Assembly (NCBI RefSeq): GCF_018320785.1
Contig: NC_054884.1
Location: 17,733,667-17,797,666, forward strand
Length of the DNA stretch: 64,000 nt
Direction of reading: 5' to 3'
Origin: Cheilinus undulatus
Lineage: Eukaryota; Chordata; Actinopteri; Labriformes; Labridae
Each line of letters starts with the position of its first letter. Positions within the stretch are counted from its first letter, which is position 1. The notes beneath the pieces are model-generated. The model saw only the letters and a program-made list of their open reading frames with translations. It made no database searches and was not told the origin of the DNA. Of this stretch, positions 54,301 through 64,000 are shown in pieces. A program made the position numbers and the translations under genes.

Positions 54301-57300
54301 AAGATTAATTGAGTTAATTCCAATCAATTAAGGTCCACAATTAGTGCACTGGTATAATTTTTTAATTGCGGTTAATCACATGCTTTACTGTCCCTTCCAA
54401 CACATTGTGGTTAAGGTGTGCCACAATCTCCCTTTTTAATGGTCTCTTATGTAATTTTCAATCCATAACAAGTTCCTTTTTCCATGGTTAAGTCAATGAC
54501 TGAATCTTCAATCTACCTCTAAAATTAAGTCTGTGCCCAAACAGGAAGTCAGTTGCCCCTCGTATAAGACGGTAGAACAATCCAAAGTGACATGAAAACA
54601 ATTTGAAATGCAGAAGAGTAGAATTTTAAAATGCAATAAAAAGGATGCAATTAGTCGTGATTAACTACGGAAATTCTGAAATTAATTGGGATTAAAAATG
54701 TCCATCTTTTGAAAGCCCTATTAAAAAAAATCAAAAACCTAATCTGCCAAACCTTATCACAAAATGTGTAATGAAACCAAGTAAACAGTCCTCTTACGGG
54801 AAACAGCCTGTCCTCCATGAAAACATTCTGCACAGCACATGTACCTTATGTAGCACTGTTAGCTGCATAGATAACATCACTACATAGCTTACAAAGCTAA
54901 AGGTAAACTTCCAAAGCAGCTGTGCACCTACACCTACTATATGTGCTAAAGCTGACGTAGCTAAAGCTGACGTAGCTAAAGCTGACGTAGCTAAAGCTGA
55001 CATAGCTACATTGGCTTATGTTATATTGTTAATTTGCATAGCTATGTTAGTTTTCGTTTTTTCTACGTGTGTTTTTGGGCTTGGAGAAATGCTTCTGATC
55101 ATGTACCTTGGGGGGTCATGTTGGGGGTAGGCTACTGCTGTAATATGAGGTCCTGGGGCAGCTGAGGCACGCCATCGGGCCCCTGTATAACCAAAGTGAG
55201 AGTTGTGTGCACATTCTCAGCACAAAGTCTGACACGTTCCTGATGCCGTTGGCCTTTGCAAGGGCTGTCCCTTGTCTCTGATGCTGTTTGGGATTTTTAT
55301 GGACAGGATCTCGAGGTGCAGTTGAGGGGAGGAGGGTTTCCAGTCCAGGGGCTCCAGAATTCCGTCTCTGCTTTTTGCAGATTATGTGGTCCTGTTGGCT
55401 TCCTCAGCTGGGGACCTCCAGCAGGCACTGGGATGAGAGTTGGCACCTCCAAGGCTGAGGCCATGGTTCTCTGCCGGAAAACAATGGATTGCTCCCTATG
55501 GGTGGGGAGGGAGTCTGCCTCAGTTAAAGGAGTTCAAGTACCTTGGGGTCTTGTTCACAAGTGAGGGTAGAAGGGAGTGTGAGATTGACAGGTGGATTGG
55601 TACAGTGTCAGCAGTACTGTGGGCGTGGTGCTGGACCGTGGCGGTGAAGAAGGAGCTTAGCCAAAAAGGCTAAGCTTTCCATTTGCCAGTCAATCTACCT
55701 CCCAACCCTTACCTATGGTCATGAACTCAGAGGCAGAAATTATTTTTCTCCAAAGGGTTGCTGGGCTCAGCGTTAGAGATAGGATGAGGGTTTCAGACTT
55801 CCAGAGGGGAACTAAAATAGACCTGCTGCTCTTTTGCATCAGAAAGAGCAAGTTGAAATGGTTCAGGCTGATCAGGATGCTTCCATGGCACCTCCCTTTA
55901 GAGGTCTTCTGGGCACGTCTGGCTGGGAGGAGACCTTGGGGAAGACCCAGAATCCACTGGAGGGATTATATTTCCTGTCTGGTCTGGGAATGCCTTGGGA
56001 TCCCCCAGAAGGAGTGGAATGTGTCAGTGGGGAGAGGGATGTCTGAGTTGACTTCCTCAGCCTGCTACCACTGCAACCTAGCCCAGAATGAGCGGAAGAA
56101 GATGGATGTTAGTTTTAGCTAAAGCTAATGAAGCTAAAGTGAGCCACCATTCATGTAACTACTTCTAAAATGGGTTTATAGATAATTTAATCCTAAATTA
56201 GATGTCTCACCCTTGTCTCTGATTTATTCAATAAATGTTGCTTAGTGTAAAATGTTTGCAATGTGGTTATGTCATAAATCTGACTACCAGACTTTTTTTT
56301 AATGAATAAAGATGAAAAAAAACTAAAACTAGAAATATGTTGTACTGGTATTTCTGTTCTGACAGAGGCTGTCTCACATCAACGATGTACAGTCTGCAAC
56401 CAGACTGTCTTGAAGTTATTGTGATTAAAAGTTGTTAGAACCTGTAAAGCATCGTTAATTTACACCTACTTTGAAATCAGAGTATGTCTTTGAAAACGTT
56501 CTTGTGAAAGGTCCAGTACATCCAGTTGGTGCCTAATTATAAAGAAGTGAATAAGAAAGAAAAGCACATCTGAAACTGTTGTTTAATGCATTCAAAGCTT
56601 CGTTTAGGGATCACTAGGGATGCACTGATTGTAAAGTTCAGGTCTGATGCCAATACCGATGTTTTAAACAACAATTTATCTGATTTTCTGTACTGATTTT
56701 TCATGAGTTCTTTTGTTGTCACAGTCCCACAATGCTTACATTTTCTGTTTGGTCATGAAAACAGATCAGAGGTCACATCCTCAGCCAAAAATAACTAACG
56801 ATACCAGATTTCTAGACTTCAATATGATACTAAAATCAAATAGTATCTACTGTATACCTGTTTCATTTCCACAGTAACAAAAATGGGAGGTCTAAACACC
56901 GAATCTTGAGCAATTTCTTGTTTTGGGTGGCAAAATGTGTAAGCTAACTCCTGAACGCTGTCAAAATACATTTGCAACACTATTTGTGCAATTTAGACAG
57001 TGCTCTTTCTGTCCTTTAGGCGGCTTTTGGTTTAAAACATGACTGTTTCCTTTCTGTCAGCTGTCGTTCTGTAAATTTAAAGGCATAAAAAGACAAAAAA
57101 AAATCTAGAAAAAAGGTCAGATGTCAACTTTAATTGCAGAGATAACATATACGGTTGCATTGCATTCTGGGATTCATAGGATTCAGTGTTTCAAGGTTAT
57201 TTTAGCCTCTGCTGCAGCAAATTTGAGTGTTCTTCAAAGAGTCTTACCAGAGTTTAAACTACATCTCTTTCTTCAAGCATGTTACATTTTATCCAGCTGA

Positions 57301-60300
57301 AATCACTTGTTTATAAAGATGCCAAAGCCACAGCCTCTTTTCTACAACTCAGAGTTTGTACTGACTCATGCTCAGCCAACTTTTCAAAGTCGCAGCTTTG
57401 CACGTACATGGACTTTTCAGCACTCAATGATGTCATACATAACCCTTGAGCAAGTTTAGTTTCTGGACAGCTTCCCCTTCAGCTAATATCAGCTGCCACA
57501 TTCCTCCTCTGCTTCCTCTTTCTGCTTTTTGGCATGTCATGGATATGAATGAAGAAATGTTTGTGTGCTCTCGTAACCTCTCTGTGTCACAGGGTTATCT
57601 CCAAGTTGTGCCAATGCTGTCTGTTCTGTCCTATGGATGATTAGTGTCTGAGGATGTTCATGTCCTGTCTGAAGTATGTGATCATGTTGCTGCTGCTGTA
57701 CTGGTCACATATTGGCTCTCTGTCTTTCTATAGGAGTGCCTGAGCCACCTAATTATCCTCTCAGTCCTCGTATTGTTGTGTTTGGTACGTAACTGTCTGT
57801 GCAAGTGTTTTTTTAATGTGCTTCATTCAGTTTGCAAGAACATCATAATCATTTTATCCTTGACTTATCCTCATTTCTGCTGTCTTTCTACTACTGCATA
57901 GTCTCTAATCCATTTCTAACTCGTGCTTCTTTCCATTTTCTGTGAAACCTTAAACTCAGCAATATACATCAGGATATAGAAATAGATATACCTTTTACAT
58001 TCTCCTTCGTTCTTTAGAACCTAAAACTGAACATTAAATTAAATCTTACATCTAAACTTCCATCAAATCCACGCTGTCATACGTTGCATCTTTTCTCTCT
58101 CTCTTATTAATTTGTCTTCCTCTGTCTCTTTCCAGATGCCCTCCTTGCTGATCTGGAGAACACAGGGTCTCCTCTAGCTCGGTGTCCTGTCCTGCTGACC
58201 TCTGACCCCCCTCAAAATGCTGACCCCACCACCCAGGACTCCTCCCAAGCCCGGCCACCACCGCCAGCCTACACCCCACAGCAGGTTGACACGTGTCCTC
58301 AATGGAGGATTTCAGGCTGATGTTCACATCATGAATCAACCCAAATATTGTCTATTGTGTAATTTTTCAATGAAAAGCTTCATATATTGTCTGTATATTT
58401 TGTGTTTCAGACTGTTTCAGCCGCAATGAAATCTTCCCAGAACTCCAATCCTGACAAATTATACAGGTTTGTCTGCCCCTGGTTGTCAAATAGAAGAAAG
58501 TATCATCTGCATAGAGTGATACTGGAATTTTAGAATTGGCAGTACACTTATGTTTTCACCTCATTATTTCATTGTTAATAATGAGTAACAATTAGATATT
58601 TTTTAAAAGTTTTGATTTCCTAAAAAGTTAATGCAATTAAAAACAGAAATGATAATTTGTTCAATACTGAAACCTTGAAAATAGCTTAAATTTATGAGCT
58701 CAGTTCAGAAGTTAGCATCTGTGACACTATGGTGGAGCACATGTCAATGCTCAGTTAATACTGAATGATGGATAAAGGTTTTTGAGCAACATATACTACC
58801 AAGTAGACCAGTGATACTCAAATGTATTTTGCCCAAGCCACACCTGAGTTCTAGCCAAAATCTCAAGGCACACTATCTCCATATCCATGCAAAATCACCT
58901 CTTAAAATTTTCTTATAGCATTTTTAGTTGATATATAGATATGGTAAGAATACATGGTTGTTCATATTCACGACGGTACACAATTTGGGAACAACTGAAT
59001 TACACAAATACATGCTAATATCTATATTTTTGTAGCAGACGTTTCAGCCATATCAGCCTTATTCACAGCTGTTGATTGAAGCAATCTATTGTAACTAATC
59101 CCAATCTTTTGTAACTGTGATAAGTAATTTCTACACCGAATTATCCAAAAAGCATGCATATGAAAGAAAGGCACAGTAAGAAAATACTAAAAATACTACA
59201 GAAAATATTGGTTTTCTAAATGGTTGTCCAATTTTTTGATACTTGCATAGTCATAGTAATCATGTATGGTTGTACAAGTTACCAAGACACACCTAGACTT
59301 GCCTCTTGGCACACCAGTGTGCCTTGCCACAAATTTTTGCCACTTAAGTAGACAATGTCTTTTTAAGGAAGACCTGGCTTTTGTCAAAATTTTTCTTAAA
59401 AAACACATTCAAAGGAAAAGACTCTTTTTTCCATTTTTCCTTTTTCTAACAAATTTATGGGAAAGATTTTCTGTTTTTTCATTTTTTTCCATTTCTAAAA
59501 AAAAAAAAAGGATAACAAGAGTTTTTCCAGATTTCTGAGGCTCTAACCAAGAAATGGAAGTGCCTGAAAATACACTGTTAAATGCAGTGTCCCAGCTTTT
59601 ATGGAATTAGGACGTACAAGTTGCTTTTTTGTCTTGTACATTTTGTATTTTGTCACTTTCAAAAGGAATATATTGGGACCCTAAACTGCTTCTTTGGAAA
59701 AGTACTGAATATCCTCCTGCAAAATGACTCATGTCTTACATTCAGCAGCCACAGGCGTCCACCGAGATGCAAACCACATAATCCTGATGAGATGTTTCCT
59801 GACCTGTTTTTGTTTTCCGTTCACTGTCTTTCTTGTCTGTCTTACAGCACTGTGTGTAAACCACGGTCTCCCCGCACAACAGACCCTCCTCCAGCCTTCT
59901 CCTCCTCCTCGCTGTTGGGAGGAGGTCTGAGTGAACTAGACCATCTGCTACAGGAGCTCAACGCCACCCAGTTCAACATCACAGGTTACTTTTTGTTTTG
60001 TATCCTTGTGTCCTTTTCCTCTGAGGTGACTCTTTCCTTATAAAAAGTCTTTTTATTATTAGATGAGATCCTGGCCCAGTTCCCTTCCTCTAAGAAGGAC
60101 GACAGGGATAAGATCAAGGATAAAGCCAACACCTCCTCACCCAGGTACATAATCTAATCAGTTTGTTGGGCTGCAGGTTTGATAGCCATGGGGTATTGAT
60201 CTGTAAAAGTGGCAGTTTAATTTCTATTAACAAATGTGCTTTAAGTTGTTAGGGGAGATGCTTTAATTTGCTTAGCCTGAATTAGTTTATTATTACTGGT

Positions 60301-63300
60301 AGATTTCTTAAAATGGAAAACTTGTTGAAATAGCTGCACATTAAAAGCTATCATAATGCTGCTTATTAACTATATCAAGAATTCTGGTGAATTCCTATCT
60401 TTTCTTTGGCAGTGTTTCAACAAAGCACTAGTATTGGGACTCCATTTCATCTCTTACGTTTCTCTCTCTCTAAGTAAGCACTTGTCTAGAAGGCATAGTA
60501 TAATTAAATCAAGGGATATAAGAATCAGAATTTCAGTGCAGCAATAACCTTTTACTATCTTAAGTATTATCTGATGATATAAGGGTATTCTTTGTGTTTT
60601 ATATTATAGCTCTGCAAAGCCCTCAGCAACATCAGCCACACTGGAACTGGACAAACTGATGGCTTCACTGTCAGACTTCAGAGTCCAGAGCACAGTAAGA
60701 GTCTACACAACAGAATTTAATTGGAAATTATGTAATGCACACTACTATGCATAACTTTTGGGCATGTTTGGGCCAAAAATTGAGGCTGTATTAAGGCGTG
60801 AATGTGGGTGGTAAACTGCATGAAGGAACCATTGGGCATGAAGGAGGATTGACACAACCCAGGCCGTGCTCTGGATGTCCTTGCATTTTACCAGGGGCAT
60901 GGGAAAATAACATTTTGGAAAAATAACAAAGTCTCCACCTTTAGGGTGACATACAGGGTGGATGTGTTTAGTAAGCATGATCTAGGGTACCATAGGTTTG
61001 CCATGGGCCCCTGGTCATGCTGCAGATGTTCCAGGGGCTCAAAAACGCTGGTGGTCTCCAAGCGTACCACAAGTAGTATAGAGGTCCAGACCAAAGAAAT
61101 GCTGTTGAACTTGACCTTGACTGCTGAGTGACAGATGTGTGTGTCGACTTGTGCCCAATGATGAACCCCTGCATGCCTAAAAGTTACGCATATGGCTGTA
61201 TGTTCCCAGTTTTTCTCAGTCTGTGGCCACAAGAATGTTTTTTTTCCAACTATTCATCCTCAGCTGTTCCAGCTGCAGCGATAGATTAAAATCTTCACCC
61301 TTACTGCGTGCCCTGACCCCAGCACAGAACCATAAAAATCAGTCTGTATCAGGCATCCAAAGGATAGTAAATTTGTGTAGATAGATTTTCCAGCTTCAAA
61401 AGTAGCTTCAGAAAGTAGGAAAGCAAAGCAGTTGTATTTCTAGATTTTGTCTAGAATACAGCCTCTTTTAAGCTGGTCAGCAGCAACAATGTCAGCAAAG
61501 GAAATGGTTCTGTCATTTTGTTTGGTTTAAGTGTGCAGTCCAGCTGTGGCTTATAAACAAGGGTGAGGGAGGTTCTGGGAACAGAGGTTCAGACAGAACT
61601 TTTTTACTTTCTGCTGTTTTCACCAAGAATGTGTAAAGGAATGATAGATTTTTTAACCATACTTTTGTATAAGACAAATGCAAATGTGCTTGCTTCCTAT
61701 TTATGGTGGCCTTGAAGTGCAATACAAAACTACAAAGACTGAAACACTTTTGCAAAGTTCAAAAAACATTGTGTAGCATTAACATATTCAAAGATAATAA
61801 TGAACACACATAAACCACCTGTAGAATTCTCTTTTCCATTTCTTAAAATGAAAAAAGAAAAAGCTTGCCTTCTTTTTGTCTGCCTTATTTCTCCTCAACC
61901 TTTTCTCTTTTTTAATTTTTAATTTCTCATTACATTACAATCTCCTTCTTCTTTTTTTTTTTTTGTTTTGTTTATTTGCTCTTTGCTCTTTGCATTGCTC
62001 TTGTTAGTTATTGTAAGTCTGGGCTATCTTTTGTCTCAGTATTTTGTACCTGCTGTTACTGCCCTCTTGCACCATATTTGGTCTTTGTTTTCTACTGTGT
62101 AGCAGTTTCATGCACAATATAAAGTTAAATTTAAATAAATGAAAAATAATACTCACTGACATGGAAGGATACTCATAATATTCCACATTTGGGGCAGGAG
62201 CCGTCTTGGTAGTTTATGAAGACTCAAATCAACGTATCGGCATTTAGCCTCACCCAGTATATGATTAACGGCAGGACTGGTCTGACCTGACTCTGATCAA
62301 GAGGGCAACCAGATGAATCTGCCAGAGCAAATTGGACACAAACTCACTGAAAAATTAAGTTTGCAACATGTTTTGGATTATGGCAGATACCACAAAATCA
62401 ATATCAATTTCCCTGGCTGTACTGGTTTGTATTAGACGGACCTGAAAACTGGGATTAATAGCATATAATGATCTGTTGTGTTATTTTTGAAAGTATGTTA
62501 GCATGATTGTGTTACTACTGAGCATGAATGCCAACTTTGTATTTTTTCTTCTCACAGCCAGCTGCACCCGTCACTCCAGCAGTGACAGCACCGCAGCAGC
62601 CCGCCGCTCCACCACAGACCTCACCCGGGGGCTCACTGGACAGCATGCTGGGGCTGCTTCAGTCAGACCTGAGCCGACAGGGAGTTCAAACGTCGTCTAA
62701 GGGGAACTGTTCAGCTTGTCAAAAACCAGTGGTGGGACAGGTGAGATATCAAGTTCTTCTTTATAGATTTACACAAAGTATTTTAAGCTTCTGTCATTTT
62801 TTTCCCTAAAGTCACAGAATCTGCATATATCATTAAAAGAGTGGATATTTGATTGTTTTTTAACTTTGGACTTCTCTCATCATGCAGGTGGTCACAGCTC
62901 TCGGGAAAGTGTGGCACCCAGAGCACTTTGTGTGCTCGGAGTGTGAGACAGAGTTAGGCAGTCGTAACTTCTTTGAAAAGGATGGACGGCCGTACTGCGA
63001 GTCAGACTACTTCACCCTCTTCTCCCCTCACTGTGCGCAGTGCAACAAGCCCATTCTGAATGTGAGAGACTCAAGTTCACCCAGATTACCTGCACACAAC
63101 TGAGCCCATCTGACTCTAACTCTTCTCTTTCTTTCTCTCTCTCTTTTTAAAGAAAATGGTCACAGCTCTGGATAAGAACTGGCACCCAGAGTGTTTCTGC
63201 TGTGTGAAGTGCAGCCGGGCGTTCGGAGAGGAAGGTAATGGGCGGTATGCACTGTATCCTGTCTGGGTTTGATACAAAACAATGAACTCAGCTAGAGTCA

Positions 63301-63950
63301 AACTGAAGCACACCACTGAGAGCCCTACTGAGCACATATTCTTATGATAATTTTTTTAATTACCAGGCACTGTACAACATAATGTTCATAAATTTGCAAG
63401 AATATGTCACAGGGTAAACAAAAGCTGTAAATCTATTTGCATGAGCCTTAGGTCTAACTTAACATACTTTTAAAAGTCTGTTAAACTAAACTGCTTCTAA
63501 AGCAGAGTTATTGCTCTCTTTTAAAGACAGTTTTATCCTGCAAAGACTGAGATAAAGTACATGATCTTTGGCATAGAATGACCAAATTTAAGCAAAACAG
63601 GCTTTGAAACATAAAAGAAATGTCAGCCTTTAGAAAGAAAAAAGATCCATTAAGCTCAAAACAGTTTTAACAAGATTAAAGTTTTAAGTGACACTGATTG
63701 GAGTCACATGGAAATTGTTTTCCCCCTGCAACATCTACTTAATTTACCATTCATCAAAGCAGCTCCTGAACTGTGTAACACTGTGACCGTGTCTTGTGCA
63801 GGTTTCCATGACCGTGAGGGCCAGCAGTACTGCCAGCAGTGCTTTCTGACTCTGTTTGCTTCACGCTGTCAAGGCTGCAGCCAACCTATCCTGGAAAACT
63901 ACATCTCAGCTCTCAACTCGCTCTGGCACCCGCAGTGCTTCGTGTGCAGG
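51326..63950 (+). CDS. tgfb1i1: Hic-5 (TGFB1-induced transcript 1), 3' end beyond window
   Basis: Ten constitutive coding exons on plus: 51326-51338, 58136-58284, 58411-58466, 59848-59984, 60063-60144, 60610-60694, 62558-62740, 62888-63061, 63153-63234 and 63802-63950. All have GT-AG borders and keep frame, giving 370 residues so far. The N-terminal half carries LD motifs: [46 protein letters not shown] and [20 protein letters not shown]1 begins [11 protein letters not shown] and runs through [14 protein letters not shown]2 has [14 protein letters not shown]3 starts [18 protein letters not shown] and is cut by the window. [11 protein letters not shown] and [10 protein letters not shown] separate Hic-5 from paxillin. 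Hic-5 is a focal-adhesion scaffold (FAK, PYK2, vinculin) and a nuclear-receptor coactivator induced by TGF-beta. A possible extra exon lies at 57734-57784. Confidence 0.97.
54291..54720. mobile_element. hAT-type MITE in tgfb1i1 intron 1
   Basis: The ends TAGGGCTGTCAA (54291) and, reversed, TAGGGCTTTCAA (54720) are inverted. The flanking 8-mers TTAAAAAT (54283-54290) and TTAAAAAA (54721-54728) form an hAT-type target duplication with one mismatch. No coding capacity was seen. Confidence 0.85.
54945..55004. repeat. 15-base minisatellite, four units
   Basis: GCTAAAGCTGACGTA is repeated four times, the last with one change (GACATA). Confidence 0.95.
55055..56105 (+). mobile_element. Rex3-type LINE, 5'-truncated
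   Basis: The reverse-transcriptase region is readable in pieces: KGCPLSLM-like at 55257, [20 protein letters not shown] (active-site Asp pair partly lost), VSTSK-like, [35 protein letters not shown] and the end region [37 protein letters not shown] matches the conserved Rex3 RT region (RTE clade). The 3' end has the GATGGATG tail typical of the family. ATGTTAGTTTT occurs at 55044-55054 and 56106-56116, an 11-base target duplication. Several breaks make it dead. Confidence 0.85.
57734..57784 (+). CDS. tgfb1i1: Predicted 51-base cassette exon of tgfb1i1
   Basis: A pyrimidine-rich acceptor (CTCTCTGTCTTTCTATAG) and a GTACGT donor bracket 51 bases. In the phase left by exon 1 they read [17 protein letters not shown] and return to the same phase. 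Inclusion would add 17 residues after MEDL and still make the Asp of LDALLADLE from the split codon, but move it away from the preceding Leu. The exon is symmetric (phase 1-1) and free of stops. There is no expression evidence; it may be a chance match. Confidence 0.45.
60748..61190. mobile_element. TA-flanked MITE (Tc1/mariner-like) in a tgfb1i1 intron
   Basis: The left end TGCATAACTTTTGGGCAT (60748-60765) and reversed right end TGCGTAACTTTTAGGCAT (61190-61173) match at 16 of 18 positions. Each is flanked by TA (60746-60747, 61191-61192). The 443-base element has no transposase frame. Confidence 0.75.
61193..62557. other. Remainder of the tgfb1i1 intron between coding exons at 60694 and 62558
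   Basis: A T-rich stretch lies near 61950-61970. No exon or repeat family was recognised. Confidence 0.5.
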
Positions 63951-64000
63951 GTGAGTGTTCCTCTGTGGGTTTGAGGCCCATGTCAATGAAAATGTTTACT

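Noticed and set aside
12540-58900. Scattered GTGGTTCTCAA/GGTTCC-like words (12546, 13571, 21814, 25420, 58806) as hAT element ends
   Set aside because: No matching second ends or 8-base duplications were found by eye, so they are not listed as elements.
59582-60043. 153-codon plus-strand frame
   Set aside because: Only its part at 59848-59984 is real, as a tgfb1i1 exon; the rest is intron read-through.
60888-61232. 114-codon minus-strand frame
   Set aside because: It overlaps the TA-flanked MITE and has no protein features.

Overview
The window is vertebrate nuclear DNA, almost certainly from a teleost fish. The genes have vertebrate-style GT-AG introns, the proteins match known vertebrate families (fast muscle regulatory light chain, Myt1 kinase, elongin B, Hic-5), and the repeats are typical of fish: Tc1-like elements with long terminal repeats, a Rex3-type LINE, a tRNA-derived SINE tail, and hAT-like and piggyBac-like MITEs. 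All calls were made by reading the sequence; nothing was searched.

Layout. 1-14.7 kb is a gene-poor, transposon-rich block around a small family of intronless rhodopsin-like receptors: a 5' end running off the left edge on the minus strand (1-77), a whole gene on plus (5292-6143), a two-helix fragment on minus (8544-8742) and a whole gene on minus (11332-12201). The three 5' ends share an upstream block (ATTCAAATC, then CAGTTGCTG about 50-60 bases on). Two further copies of this block, at 2400-2590 and 3500-3630, have no gene attached. At least five Tc1-type remnants, a LINE fragment, SINE tails and a MITE fill the space between. 14.7-19.4 kb holds mylpf (minus, six coding exons, clear TATA box). 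22.9-27.2 kb holds a PHETA/sesquipedalian-type PH-domain gene (minus, three coding exons). 27.7-29.8 kb holds a Tc1-type fossil and a complete piggyBac-like MITE.

31.1-33.0 and 35.4-36.6 kb hold two tandem minus-strand zinc-finger paralogues. Each has a coiled-coil first exon of exactly 190 coding bases and a three-finger second exon. 39.4-45.7 kb holds pkmyt1 (minus) and 45.8-49.3 kb holds elob (plus). They sit head to head over a promoter a few hundred bases long with a sequence matching an E2F site. 51.3-63.95 kb holds tgfb1i1 (Hic-5, plus), which runs off the right edge inside LIM domain 3.

The genes do not form one pathway. They look like a conserved gene neighbourhood: from general knowledge MYLPF and TGFB1I1 lie on human 16p11.2, and PKMYT1 and ELOB on 16p13.3. 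The observations most worth checking are the receptor family with its orphan promoters and altered DRY and NPxxY positions, a predicted 51-base cassette exon that would split the first LD motif of Hic-5, a stop-free 90-base intron inside the Myt1 kinase domain, and the pkmyt1/elob divergent promoter. No CRISPR arrays, rRNA or tRNA genes and no LTR or virus-like elements were recognised.
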